Origin: Haloferax larsenii JCM 13917 | Lineage (GTDB): Archaea > Halobacteriota > Halobacteria > Halobacteriales > Haloferacaceae | Assembly: GCF_000336955.1 (NCBI RefSeq) | Contig: NZ_AOLI01000006.1 | Location: forward strand, 135,917-190,096 | DNA: 54,180 bases | Direction: 5' to 3' | Shown: one piece after another, positions 43,261 through 51,969 of the stretch | How the letters are laid out: every line of letters starts with the position of its first letter | Numbering within the stretch: the stretch's first letter is position 1 | The notes under the pieces: generated by a model | Database searches by the model: none | Seen by the model: only the letters and a program-made list of their open reading frames with translations | What the model was told of the DNA's origin: nothing | Program-made: the position numbers and the translations under genes

Positions 43261-44823
43261 TTAGTCCGCGAACTCGACTCGTCGGAGCGCCAGCAGTCCG
43301 ACGAGTGCGGCGACGCCGACACCTGCGAGGAGGCTCACCGGTGGCCCGCGTTCGCTCGCCCGCCAGTCGGCCGCGAACACGCCCCGATAGTAGTCGGCCG
43401 CAGCGGGGTCGTCGATAGCGAGTGCGACTTCGCGGTTCTCTCGCGCGGAGTGGCGATTCCAGTTCATGCTTCCGACGATGGCCGTGTCGTCGGCGACGAC
43501 GCCTTTCGCGTGGACTGCGCCGTACCGCCCCGCTGGTCGGGCGATGCGAACCGCGAGCGGGCTTTCGGTTCGGTCTGCCCAGTCGTTCAATCGCGTCGCC
43601 AGCGCGCGGTTCTCTTCTTCGACGTACCACGCACTGCCGAGCAGGAGACGGACGCGAACGCCACGCGCTGCGGCGCGCTTGAGCGCGCGGACGAACGGGC
43701 CGTCCGCTTCGACAGTCGGTTGTATGACGTCGATTCGGTCGGTCGCGTCATCGAGTCTGTCGATGACCGCTCCTTCGGCGTTGTCCGGCGCGCGCAGGAC
43801 GGAGATGCGGTCGGCACGGACCGTCTCCGGAGCGACGCGGGTTTGGTACGTCCCGTTCGACACGTCTGTGACGACGAACTGGCGACCGACGCGGAACGTC
43901 TCCCACAGCCGGGTTGCCGGCAGTGAGGCGTCGTCTCGGAACGTGTTGGAGAGGTCGGACGCGATGCTGGGCGAATCGACGACGACACCCCACCCTCTGC
44001 TCTTTGCGCCTCCCGTTCCGGCGGGCTTCCAGTTCTCTGTCGTGACGAGCGCCCTGTCGTCGACGACGGCGTACTTCGCGTGATGAAACGAGTGCGGGTC
44101 GCCGACGACGCGAACGGTGACCCCTGCGGCGACGAGTCTGTCGAGCACGCGCGCGGATTGCTTCGGGAAGCCACCGACTGGCGCGTCGTCGACGAGGACT
44201 TCCACTCGGACGCCGCGCTCGTGGGCTGCAACGAGTTCGTCCGCGACGCGGGACGAGGAGACGACGTATCCAGCGAGCAAGAGCCGGCGCTCTGCGCTGC
44301 GGAGTGTCTCGATGGGGACCGCGGGAGAGTCGGGAAGGACGAACAGTGTGGCGTTCGCCTCGTGGTGAGTCGTAACTGGCTCTCTGGAGAGGGCTCTTGG
44401 CCACCACGACCACTCACCGTCGCGGCGGGTGAGAACCGCCCCTTCCTCGCTTCGGTCGTAGACGAGTCGGTCGGCGACGCGGCCATCGACGCGGAGCGTA
44501 ATCGCCTCTCCACCGTTGGCGAGTTCGAGGCCGGGCGAGACGATTGGGTGGTCGGTGAGGGCTGCGGCTGCGTTCGGGTCCGATGCGACGGCGACGGGGC
44601 CGCCGGGTGCGACGAGAGAGACGCGCTGTTCGCCATCGTCGAGGGAGAGGTTCGCTCCCCTCGGGGCGTCTACGACGACGAACTCGCCGCGGTCGTCCGG
44701 CGTCGTCGGATTGGGGAGTGCGGCGGTGATACGGGCGTCGGGGTGGTCGGTCGCCGCTGCTATCGGTGCAGGCGCGACGGTGGCGACGACGAGGAGTGTG
44801 ACGAGGACGACCCGATGGAACAC
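43261..44823 (-). CDS. Secreted, membrane-anchored phospholipase-D-like protein with lamin-tail-like N-terminus
   Basis: This 520-residue protein has a signal peptide (about 1-24), a beta-rich domain at 28-125 resembling a lamin-tail domain (ITAALPNPTTPDDRGEFVVV), and two PLD half sites: His248-Lys250-Asp255 (HHAKYAVVDD) and His438-Lys440-Asp445 (VHAKGVVADD). A C-terminal helix (about 497-513) would anchor it. Lipid, nucleic-acid or other phosphodiester substrates are all possible. The start codon is GTG at 44823. The convergent neighbour is the DHH gene. Confidence 0.85.
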   Translation of the reverse strand: MFHRVVLVTLLVVATVAPAPIAAATDHPDARITAALPNPTTPDDRGEFVVVDAPRGANLSLDDGEQRVSLVAPGGPVAVASDPNAAAALTDHPIVSPGLELANGGEAITLRVDGRVADRLVYDRSEEGAVLTRRDGEWSWWPRALSREPVTTHHEANATLFVLPDSPAVPIETLRSAERRLLLAGYVVSSSRVADELVAAHERGVRVEVLVDDAPVGGFPKQSARVLDRLVAAGVTVRVVGDPHSFHHAKYAVVDDRALVTTENWKPAGTGGAKSRGWGVVVDSPSIASDLSNTFRDDASLPATRLWETFRVGRQFVVTDVSNGTYQTRVAPETVRADRISVLRAPDNAEGAVIDRLDDATDRIDVIQPTVEADGPFVRALKRAAARGVRVRLLLGSAWYVEEENRALATRLNDWADRTESPLAVRIARPAGRYGAVHAKGVVADDTAIVGSMNWNRHSARENREVALAIDDPAAADYYRGVFAADWRASERGPPVSLLAGVGVAALVGLLALRRVEFAD

Positions 44824-44919
44824 ACGCCGCGATGGGCCCGCTATGGCTCAAAAAGGTTCGCAGCCACTAGCTATCGCTCACGTGGATTGGACCGCGACAG
44901 AAAACGAAGCGTTTTCGTC

Positions 44920-46179
44920 TCAGACCGTCGCTTCGGCTTCGACGTCGTCACCGAGGAACTCGGCGGCGAGTTCGGCCTCGCGCTGGACGATGTACGAGCG
45001 GTCGTCGGTGTATTCGGCGGCGACTTCGAGGGCCGTCTGCGTGCCAATCTGGCGGAGCGCCCACGCGGCGCTGGCGCGCACGGAGTCGACGTCGTCGTCC
45101 GCGAGCACGTCCGTGAGCGGGTCGACGGCGCGGGTGTCACCGAGAAGGCCGAGCGAACGCGCAGCGGCCGAGCGCACGTTTTCGTTCTCCGTGACGAGTT
45201 TGTCCGCGATAGGCTGGGTCGCTTCCTCGGAGCCGATTTCGCCGAGCGCCTTGAACACGACCTTCTGGAGCGCCGGGTCGTTGTCGCTGTCGACGTAGTC
45301 GACGAGCATCTCGATGCCGTCTTCGGCGGCCATCTTCCCGATTGCTTTGATAGCGCCCTTGTCGCGGCGCTTGGCCTGGGGTTCGACGGCGTCGAAGGCT
45401 GCATCGTCGTTCATTCGCGTGAACGCCTCGATGCAGTACTCCTCCATGAAGTCGGACTGGAAGCTGTCGAAAGCGAGGGCAATCATGTCGACGTTGCCGC
45501 GCTTTTCGTGTTCCTTGAGCGCAGAGAGTTCCGGCGGGTAGTCCTTGTAGTGGCCGAGTACGTCGTAGAAGCCCTGCGCTTGGAGCTTCTCGCGGGTTTC
45601 GAGGTCGTCCCACTCTTGGGAGTCGTCGAGACCGGCCGTGAGGGCGTCGGTCACGTCGAGGAGGTCCGCGATGGTCTCTGCGTCCTCGTCGGCGTCGAGG
45701 GACGCCGCTTCGATAGCCTCGATAGCGTCGTCGATGGCGCTGTTGAGGGCGTCTGCGCCCTTTCCTTCGAGCGTGACGCTCGCGTCGAGCACGTCGTTGA
45801 GGTCCTCGACGAACGCTTCGACGACCTCGACGATTTCGCCTTCACCCTGTTCGGTCCACCGGGTGTCGGAAATCGTAGACGTAGCGTCTTCGAGTTCAGA
45901 AACGGCGTCTTCGGCGTACGGGCCGCGCTGGGCTTCGAGGTCGTCGCGAAGGTCCGAGAGGTGCGAGGAAAGCTCCTCGGCAGGGTCCTCGTCGTCTTCG
46001 TCGTCGGCCTCGGGCAGGTCGGCGGCGTCGATGTCTGCGTCGATGTCGTCGAGTGTGGCCTCGACGTCATCGAGGTCGGCTTCGGTCTCGGCCGCTTCGA
46101 GGGCCTCTTCGGCCTCGGTCAGACGCTCGTCGAGGCTCTCGGGCGAGAGTGCTGTCGTATCGTCGTCCCCGTCACTCAT
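44920..46179 (-). CDS. Acidic HEAT-repeat protein
   Basis: This 419-residue protein is extremely acidic and helical. The first half (about 15-185) is predicted coiled or helical, with an Asp/Glu run (about 57-66). The C-terminal half (about 240-410) has HEAT repeats such as PIADKLVTENENVRSAAARSLG (split by unit) and PLTDVLADDDVDSVRASAAWAL. HEAT repeats mediate protein-protein contacts; no catalytic residue is seen. CTTTTTACAG upstream may be its TATA box. It is divergent from the nitrilase gene. Confidence 0.82.
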   Translation of the reverse strand: MSDGDDDTTALSPESLDERLTEAEEALEAAETEADLDDVEATLDDIDADIDAADLPEADDEDDEDPAEELSSHLSDLRDDLEAQRGPYAEDAVSELEDATSTISDTRWTEQGEGEIVEVVEAFVEDLNDVLDASVTLEGKGADALNSAIDDAIEAIEAASLDADEDAETIADLLDVTDALTAGLDDSQEWDDLETREKLQAQGFYDVLGHYKDYPPELSALKEHEKRGNVDMIALAFDSFQSDFMEEYCIEAFTRMNDDAAFDAVEPQAKRRDKGAIKAIGKMAAEDGIEMLVDYVDSDNDPALQKVVFKALGEIGSEEATQPIADKLVTENENVRSAAARSLGLLGDTRAVDPLTDVLADDDVDSVRASAAWALRQIGTQTALEVAAEYTDDRSYIVQREAELAAEFLGDDVEAEATV

Positions 46180-46297
46180 ATGCCGGAAGTCCGTCCGTCT
46201 GTAAAAAGAGCGTTTCCCTTCGCTTCGCGTCGCGGCGGGCGGAGATGGGTGCCACCATGACGGGGTGTTTTTTGGCGTGCTCGCCGTCTCTTAGGGC

Positions 46298-47068
46298 GTG
46301 ACCCACCCGACCGTCGCCGTCCCGCAACTCTCGGTCGCCGACCTCGACACGGCCGCGAACGAGGCAGCGATTCACGAGCGAACGGCCGCACTGCCCGACA
46401 GCGTCGACGTGGCGCTCTTCCCCGAATACGCCCTGACGGGCTTCGTCTCCGACACTCGTGCCTACAGCGCCGCGCTCACGACCGCGCAGGCGACCGAGAC
46501 GCTCTCGGCGGTCGCCGCCGAAAACGACGTGTCCGTCCTCGCGGGCTACCTCGAACAGGCTGGCGAGACGCTCCACAACGCGGTTGCCTACGTGCGCCCG
46601 GACGGGGCTGCCACGACCTACCGAAAGCGACACCTCTGGGGCGACGAAGCCGCCGTCGTCACGCCCGGCGACGAACTCGTCACCGTCGAGACGCCCGTCG
46701 GAAAGACGGGACTGCTGACGTGTTACGACTTGAACTTCGTCGCCGACAGCGCGGCCATGACCGAGAAGGGCGTCGATGCGCTGTTCGTCGCCGGCGCGTG
46801 GCCCGCGGCGCACTCGGAGAACTGGCGGCTTCTCTGTCGCGCCCGCGCCCTCGACGGCGTCCGATGGCTGGTCGGCGCGAACCGGACCGGAACTGGCGGG
46901 ACCGACCGCACGGGGGCCGCAGAGTCCGAGTACGCCGGCCGCTCCCTCGTCGTGAGACCGGACGGGGCTGTCGCCGCCGCATTGAATCGAGACGAACGCG
47001 ACCTCGTGTGGACGCTCGACCCCGAGGTCCTCGCCGAGCAACGCGCGTTCGTCGGCTCCGTCGACTAG
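46298..47068 (+). CDS. Carbon-nitrogen hydrolase (nitrilase/omega-amidase-like)
   Basis: This 256-residue enzyme has the nitrilase superfamily triad Glu43 (FPEYALTG), Lys110 (TYRKRHLW) and Cys142 (LLTCYDLNF). It hydrolyses an amide or nitrile in the cytosol; the substrate is not known. The start is GTG 46298, with TTTTTTGG about 28 bases upstream. The gene is divergent from the HEAT protein and is followed after 55 bases by a conserved hypothetical. Confidence 0.92.
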   Translation: MTHPTVAVPQLSVADLDTAANEAAIHERTAALPDSVDVALFPEYALTGFVSDTRAYSAALTTAQATETLSAVAAENDVSVLAGYLEQAGETLHNAVAYVRPDGAATTYRKRHLWGDEAAVVTPGDELVTVETPVGKTGLLTCYDLNFVADSAAMTEKGVDALFVAGAWPAAHSENWRLLCRARALDGVRWLVGANRTGTGGTDRTGAAESEYAGRSLVVRPDGAVAAALNRDERDLVWTLDPEVLAEQRAFVGSVD

Positions 47069-47123
47069 GAATGCGACCGACACGGCTCGAACGCTTATCC
47101 CTGCGGCCGCCTAATCCACGCCC

Positions 47124-47888
47124 ATGAGTGACCGACGCCGGGACGACGACGTGCTCGATTTGCTCGACGAACTCGGTGACACGCTCGACGAACTCGGGAC
47201 GGAGCTTCGTGAGGAGCGCGACCGTGAGGGTCGCCGCAGGACGCGAACACCGCAACCGCCGAGCTTCGGCGAGATACTCCGCTTTACCGAATCGTACACC
47301 ATCCCGACGGTCATCGCCGTCCTCGAAGCGACTATCGCCTCGCTCGAACTCCTCCGGCGACTGATGCGCCTTTCGGACCCGTCTCGTGCGATGGAGGACA
47401 CCCGAAACGACGTCGACGCGCGAATACGCGACGTGCCTCGAAGCGCCGTCACGGGCGTCGACCGCGCCCTGACGGAACTGCGAACCGCGCTCTCGGAAGC
47501 CGACCTGCCGTCGAATCCAGAGGCGCGAGACGTACTGGAGCGCGCCCGGTCGCTCGCGGACGAACTCGACGAGCGCATCGCCGACGCGGAACGGGAGCGA
47601 ACCACGCGCGAGCGCCGCTGGCGGCAGGACGAACAGCGATTCGAGTCGCAGTGGCAGCGCGGCGGTGACGACCGGCGCGCCCGCGACGACGACAGCATTG
47701 AGCGCGGGACTGGCCCAGTCCGCATCGACGTGACCGAAGAAGGCTCTGACTCGGTCGACGACACGGAAGACGGCCCTAAAGTCGATGTCGACGCCGAGTT
47801 AGAGTCGATAAAGAAAGAGGTCAACGGCGATGACGGGAACGACGGTGACGACGGCGACGGCGACGACACGGCCCCGAGCGACCACTGA
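47124..47888 (+). CDS. Conserved haloarchaeal protein (probably DUF7547)
   Basis: This 254-residue charged protein has helical coiled-coil-like stretches at about 8-38 and 110-190, a hydrophobic helix at about 58-80 and a very acidic Asp/Gly C-terminal tail. By memory it fits the haloarchaeal DUF7547 family. No enzymatic motif was recognised. GCTTATCCC (about 47091-47099) is 29 bases before the ATG. It may be linked to the preceding nitrilase gene but has its own promoter signal. Confidence 0.7.
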   Translation: MSDRRRDDDVLDLLDELGDTLDELGTELREERDREGRRRTRTPQPPSFGEILRFTESYTIPTVIAVLEATIASLELLRRLMRLSDPSRAMEDTRNDVDARIRDVPRSAVTGVDRALTELRTALSEADLPSNPEARDVLERARSLADELDERIADAERERTTRERRWRQDEQRFESQWQRGGDDRRARDDDSIERGTGPVRIDVTEEGSDSVDDTEDGPKVDVDAELESIKKEVNGDDGNDGDDGDGDDTAPSDH

Positions 47889-47921
47889 GTCGGTCGGGAA
47901 GAACCACTTACACTGGGACGA

Positions 47922-48389
47922 TTACTGACGCGGCCCGAGTTCGACACGGAGGAGCCCCGAAACCCATCCTGCCAGCGCGATGAGTGTGAGCCCGACAGCG
48001 CCGGTAATTAACACGGGCGTCGTCTGCGTGGTCGTAATGAGCACACTCGCGGCGAACAGGAACGAGAGGACACCGACGAGAGCCAGCGCGCTCGCGACTG
48101 CGAGTCGCCACTGCGGGACGTCAGTTCGGCGACTCCCGAAGCGGAGTAACTGGGCAACTGCCGCGCCGACGACTCCGAGGCCGACGAGGTATGCGCCAAA
48201 CACGAGGTCGAAATGACGCTGGACCGGCCCGAAGACGACTTCGAGCAGGTCGAAGCCGACGATGAGCAGGTAGCCCGGGATTTGGAACGGAGGGATTTGA
48301 ACGCCGAACGCGAGACCGTACAACCCGGCCAGTACGGCCGTTGCGACGATTGTGTCGCGAGCGACGGTGACGCTGCGCGAATGATTCAT
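47922..48389 (-). CDS. Small membrane protein, four helices
   Basis: This 155-residue protein has four hydrophobic segments (about 12-32, 60-83, 93-117 and 123-146) with short loops. It was not recognised as a named family. The frame uses codons like the neighbours and has no convincing alternative start. No metal or catalytic motif is visible. It is convergent with the preceding gene. Confidence 0.65.
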   Translation of the reverse strand: MNHSRSVTVARDTIVATAVLAGLYGLAFGVQIPPFQIPGYLLIVGFDLLEVVFGPVQRHFDLVFGAYLVGLGVVGAAVAQLLRFGSRRTDVPQWRLAVASALALVGVLSFLFAASVLITTTQTTPVLITGAVGLTLIALAGWVSGLLRVELGPRQ

Positions 48390-48479
48390 ACGCGACGTTG
48401 AACGTGTAGCAGCATCAACATTGGCTCCGGGAGAAACAACCCAGACTGCTCCGAACAGAAAACGGGAGACTGCGCGTGT

Positions 48480-48854
48480 TTAGACCGGCGTAAACTGGTA
48501 GCCGTCCCACTCCTGGCTCTCCGGCTCGCGGATGCCAGCACCGGGTTCGCGGAGTTCCTCGGCGTACACCGGTTCGACTTCGTCGCCGATTTCGACGTCC
48601 TCGGTCGTCACCTGTCCGATTGCGCGCACGGGTTCGCCGTCGACGTCGAACTCGACGATAGCGAGCGTGTTGGGCTGTCGAACGCCCGGTGGGGTCGCCG
48701 TCGACGTGGTCCACGTCAGGACCGTCGCCGTGTATTCGCTCAGGTCGACGGTACCGACTGGTTCTTCGCCGCCGGGACCGACCGGGTGGCCGGGGTAGGT
48801 GATGCTCCCGTCGGGGTAGCGGTACGCTTCCATCGGGGGGTTGTCGTCGGACAT
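48480..48854 (-). CDS. DUF35 OB-fold protein without zinc-ribbon cysteines (thiolase partner)
   Basis: This 124-residue protein has the DUF35-type OB fold (TVLTWTTSTATPPG, TLAIVEFDVDGEPVRAIGQ, IGDEVEPVY). The usual N-terminal rubredoxin-like CxxC pairs are absent; the protein has no cysteine at all. Its ATG overlaps the thiolase stop by one base, so they are co-translated. In haloarchaea this kind of protein acts as the beta subunit of two-component beta-ketothiolases. The frame opens further at 48911 within the thiolase. Confidence 0.85.
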   Translation of the reverse strand: MSDDNPPMEAYRYPDGSITYPGHPVGPGGEEPVGTVDLSEYTATVLTWTTSTATPPGVRQPNTLAIVEFDVDGEPVRAIGQVTTEDVEIGDEVEPVYAEELREPGAGIREPESQEWDGYQFTPV

Positions 48855-50005
48855 TATCGGGACTCCATGATGGTCGTGGTCACGCAGTTGCCGAAGCCGC
48901 CGACGTTGCACGCGAGACCGACGTCCGCTTCGACCTGTCGCTTGCCTGCGTCACCGATGAGTTGCTTGTAAATCTCGTACACCTGTGCGACACCGGACGC
49001 GCCGAGCGGGTGTCCCTTCGACTTCAGCCCGCCCGAGGTGTTGATGGGCAGTTCGCCGTCGCGGTCCGTGACGCCCTCTTCGACGGCCTTCCAGCCTTCA
49101 CCTTTCTCGAAGAAGCCGAGGTCCTCCGACTGGAGGAATTCGAGGATAGTGAACATGTCGTGGAGTTCCGCGACGTCCACGTCGTCGGGTTCGAGGTCGG
49201 CCATCTCGTAGGCGATTTCGGAGGAGTTGACGACGCCGCCCATCGTGGTCGGGTCCGCGCGCTCGTGGACGACGTGGGTGTCCGTCGCGCCGCCGATACC
49301 GGAGATGACGGCGTAGTCGTCTGTGTACTCGCGCGCGACCGACTCGGGACAGAAGACGAGCGCCGCCGAGCCGTCCGTGATGGGACAGAAGTCGTAGAGG
49401 CGAAGCGGGTCGGCGACGATGGGCGAGTCGAGGACGGTGTCGAGGTCGACTTCCTTACGGAACTGGGCGTGTGGGTTGTCGAGGCCGTTCTTGTGGTTCT
49501 TGACGGCGACTTTCCCGAGCGATTCGCGCGGGGCGTCGTAGGTGTCGAGGTAGAGACGCGCCGTGAGTCCCGCGAAGGAAGGGAGCGTCACGCCGTGTTT
49601 GTACTCGGCCGGGTGCGTCAGCGAGGCGATGACGTCTGTCGCCTCGGCGGTCGAGCGGTGGGTCATCTTCTCGCCGCCGACGAGCATCGTCATGTCGGAC
49701 GCGCCGGAGGCGACCGACTGCCACGCGGCGTAGACGCCCGCGCCGCCGGACGAGGAGGTCTGGTCGATTCGGGCGGTGTACGCCGGCATCGCCGCGAGGT
49801 CGTGGGCGAGAGCGTTCGGGACGCCGGTCTGCCCTTCGAACTCGCCGCTTGCCATGTTCGAGACGTAGAGGTGCTCGACTTCGTCGGGCGAGACGTTGGC
49901 GTCCGCGAGTGCTGCCTGTCCCGCCTCGGCGAGCAGTTCGCGAATCCAGGCGTCTCGTTGCCCGAACTGGGTCATCGATGCGCCGATAATCGCTACGCGG
50001 TCCAT
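48854..50005 (-). CDS. Haloarchaeal-type thiolase (alpha subunit), Ser at the nucleophile position
   Basis: This 383-residue thiolase-fold enzyme has Ser84 where most thiolases have the catalytic Cys (DQTSSSGGAG), His282 (ELHDMF), His332 (KGHPLGASG) and Cys366 (ACNVGG). Haloferax mediterranei PhaA/BktB beta-ketothiolases are reported as two-subunit enzymes with a Ser-His-His triad, which this matches. It may supply acetoacetyl-CoA for PHA or the mevalonate pathway. ATG 50005 has TTTTAAAT (50028-50035, minus strand) 27 bases upstream. The DUF35 gene follows directly. Confidence 0.9.
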   Translation of the reverse strand: MDRVAIIGASMTQFGQRDAWIRELLAEAGQAALADANVSPDEVEHLYVSNMASGEFEGQTGVPNALAHDLAAMPAYTARIDQTSSSGGAGVYAAWQSVASGASDMTMLVGGEKMTHRSTAEATDVIASLTHPAEYKHGVTLPSFAGLTARLYLDTYDAPRESLGKVAVKNHKNGLDNPHAQFRKEVDLDTVLDSPIVADPLRLYDFCPITDGSAALVFCPESVAREYTDDYAVISGIGGATDTHVVHERADPTTMGGVVNSSEIAYEMADLEPDDVDVAELHDMFTILEFLQSEDLGFFEKGEGWKAVEEGVTDRDGELPINTSGGLKSKGHPLGASGVAQVYEIYKQLIGDAGKRQVEADVGLACNVGGFGNCVTTTIMESR

Positions 50006-50027
50006 ACGCGCACGTCGTCGCACCGAG

Positions 50028-50035
50028 ATTTAAAA
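50028..50035 (-). promoter_or_regulatory. TATA box of the thiolase operon
   Basis: TTTTAAAT on the minus strand is centred 26-27 bases before ATG 50005. It is the clearest core promoter in this part of the window and supports a leaderless start. Confidence 0.65.
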
Positions 50036-50133
50036 CCGGGCAATCCCCTCGCGGTCACGCCTCGGCACCCGCTGTGGCTGTCCCTCGACCACGTCTCAAA
50101 CCGTTTATCAGTCGGTCTTTCGAACGGGTTTCT

Positions 50134-50547
50134 ATGGATATCGAACGCACCGCCCCGACTGTCGGCCTCGTCGGCTCGGTCCTTCTCGCGGCCGCCGTCG
50201 CGGTGCCAGCAGTCGCCGTCGAATCCGGCGCAGGCCCGATGGCCGCCTACTACGCCTCGGGGCCCGTCGGAATCGCTATCGTCGGATTGCTGGCGCTCGT
50301 CGAGGTCATCGTTCTCCTCTCCGGGCGACAAGAACGCACCGACCCCGCGACCGCTGCCGGTCTGGCGTTCGTTCTCGCGCTCACGATGCTCGGTATCTCG
50401 GCCACGTGGGCGTTCGCAATCGACCCGACGGTCCTGTTCAGTTTCCCCGAGCAGTACTCGTGGATTAGTTATCACCGCTGGAGCGTCCTCGGAGCCGCGT
50501 CGCTCCTCTTCGTCGGAACCGCGGGATACGCCAGAAGCGTCCTCTAA
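50134..50547 (+). CDS. Small membrane protein (possibly DUF7548)
   Basis: This 137-residue protein has four hydrophobic helices (about 10-30, 41-63, 76-95 and 115-133). A loop with FSFPEQYSWISYHRW precedes the last helix. From memory it may belong to haloarchaeal DUF7548. ATG 50134 is preferred to the upstream frame start because TTTATC (50104-50109) is 28 bases upstream. Function unknown. It is divergent from the thiolase operon. Confidence 0.7.
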   Translation: MDIERTAPTVGLVGSVLLAAAVAVPAVAVESGAGPMAAYYASGPVGIAIVGLLALVEVIVLLSGRQERTDPATAAGLAFVLALTMLGISATWAFAIDPTVLFSFPEQYSWISYHRWSVLGAASLLFVGTAGYARSVL

Positions 50548-50685
50548 GCGAACCACAACGTCACTCCGACCGAATCGTCGCTGGAGCTATCTGTGGCTGG
50601 ACTGCCACTGGAGACACCCCGACGGTGTCCCACGATTTTCCTCCCGACGAGTCGAAAGGCCCTTAACAGTCCGTGGATTAGGAAG

Positions 50686-50997
50686 GGGTGGACTAGGTCG
50701 GGCAGTTAGGCCCTGCTCTTCACCCGCGAAATAGGTCTTTAGCGGGGACCGAACACGGGCGCGTCCGGTCAGACCGGCGCGGGCCTCGGAAGCCAACGTA
50801 GAAACCTCGTCCTTCGGGGACAGCGGTTCCGCGTACCCCTTCCGCAGGGAAGGGTTCGCGCGGTTCATCGGTGGTACCCCGCCAGGCGCGGAAGCGAGCA
50901 GCGGACCATCGGACGTGCGTCGCTCGAGGGATCGCGGGGTGGAGAAGGCAACCGAGATTCCCCACGTCGGAACGCCGGGCAACCTCACTGTCCACCC
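50686..50997 (+). ncRNA. Signal recognition particle 7S RNA
   Basis: The region lacks a credible gene and holds archaeal SRP RNA features. The ends pair perfectly as helix 1: GGGTGGAC (50686-50693) with GTCCACCC (50990-50997). An Alu-domain-like stem, GGGCAG with CTGCTC, follows the 5' end. The helix 8 SRP54-binding signature CCAGGCGCGGAAGCGAGCAG is at 50882-50901, including a GGAA tetraloop and the AGCAG side. The length of about 310 nt is normal for archaea. A TTAAC at 50663-50667 is a possible TATA box. The RNA targets ribosomes to the Sec translocon together with SRP54 and SRP19. The exact ends may be a few bases off. Confidence 0.95.
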
Positions 50998-51137
50998 ATT
51001 CATACCTCATTCACACGCTGAGCGAGAGCGCCGTTACTCGTTCGATTCCGTGGTGACGTGGTCTGTCGTTACAAGAACAGCGTCGCTACTCACACGCCTC
51101 GGGTGTCGAAGCGGAAGTGACCCCGCTCAAAACGCGA

Positions 51138-51410
51138 TTAGTTCTCGTCTTTCGCTTCGACCGTCTCCGAGTCGGACTCGGCGGCCGTCGTGGTTTCGTC
51201 TTCGTCTTCGTCCTCGCTGCCCTCAGCGCCTTCCTTCAGCTCCTCTTCGATTTCTTGCCGACCGCGGCGGAACTCGCCCATCGCCTGCCCGGAGGAGCGA
51301 GCAAGTTGCGGGAGTTTGTTCGCACCGAAGAGTAGGACGACGATGAGCAGGACGATGAGTAGTTCTGGGCCGCCGGGGAGCCCCGGAAACAGTGGGGTGG
51401 GTGTCAACAT
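51138..51410 (-). CDS. tatA: Twin-arginine translocase subunit TatA
   Basis: This 90-residue protein has one N-terminal helix (about 15-29, ELLIVLLIVVLLFGANKLP), then an amphipathic helix with ARSSGQAMGEFRRG, and a very acidic tail. This is the TatA/TatE pattern. It forms the pore for folded proteins, and haloarchaea export most secreted proteins this way (for example the S8 protease at 20928). TCTTATC (51436-51442, minus strand) is about 28 bases before the ATG. No tatC lies in the window. Confidence 0.92.
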   Translation of the reverse strand: MLTPTPLFPGLPGGPELLIVLLIVVLLFGANKLPQLARSSGQAMGEFRRGRQEIEEELKEGAEGSEDEDEDETTTAAESDSETVEAKDEN

Positions 51411-51689
51411 TATGTTCGGTTACGTTCGCGGGGAAGATAAGAGAGGCGGTCTGCCGCGCTGGCAGTTCGCGTCGTCGTGACACTCACAGAGAGCCGTACG
51501 GTCGCGCCTACCGGCAGTTGTGGCCGTTTCAGGGTGTGAAACGTGGATGCGAGTAGCCGCGGCACTGGAGACGGACTCACGTGTCGACACCGCGACAGCA
51601 ATAGTGCCCCCGTCGGAGAGCGAGGGCCACTCGAAATCCTCGTGGTGACACCACCGAAGCCACCAGTGCCAGGACGATAGTTCTCGACG
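51411..51689. other. Intergenic region with no supported gene
   Basis: This 279-base stretch contains the tatA promoter at its left edge. A minus-strand frame of 63 codons (51410-51601) has no recognisable motif and starts inside the tatA start codon, so it is not called. No RNA fold, tRNA or repeat stood out. Confidence 0.5.
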
Positions 51690-51845
51690 TTAGAGTCCGG
51701 TCATTACGTCGGTGCTACCGCACTCGGGACACTGTGTCATCGTCCCGAGTGACGACTCCACTCGACTCCACTCAGTACCACCCGAGACAGCCGAGTAGCC
51801 ACACTTTCGGCAGCGAGACATCGGTTCTGAGGAACTGCTTGCCAT
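51690..51845 (-). CDS. Zinc-ribbon microprotein (51 residues)
   Basis: An ATG at 51845 opens a 51-residue frame ending TAA at 51690. It encodes SRCRKCGYSAVSG, then TQCPECGSTDVMTG, so two CxxCG knuckles are spaced 23 residues apart, a complete zinc ribbon. It resembles the haloarchaeal zinc-finger microprotein class but has no other recognised domain. It is not in an operon with the neighbouring tatA or nucleotidase genes; each gap exceeds 100 bases. Function unknown. Confidence 0.82.
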   Translation of the reverse strand: MASSSSEPMSRCRKCGYSAVSGGTEWSRVESSLGTMTQCPECGSTDVMTGL

Positions 51846-51969
51846 ACTGATTCAACTATCACGATTCCACATAGTCGTTACTCTGGTTGGTGGAAATGTA
51901 CAGAAAAAAGACGGTCGTGTCGTGTATCAGGACGCGAGTTGTGCGCCGGTCGTCGCGCAGGTTGGTGTG

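Noticed and set aside
48962-50734. Plus-strand frame of 590 codons opposite the thiolase
   Set aside because: It overlaps the thiolase, the 50134 membrane gene and the SRP RNA edge, so it cannot be a real gene.
50587-51003. Short frames on both strands in the 50587-51010 region
   Set aside because: They lie in the SRP RNA, whose helix 8 signature and paired ends explain the sequence.
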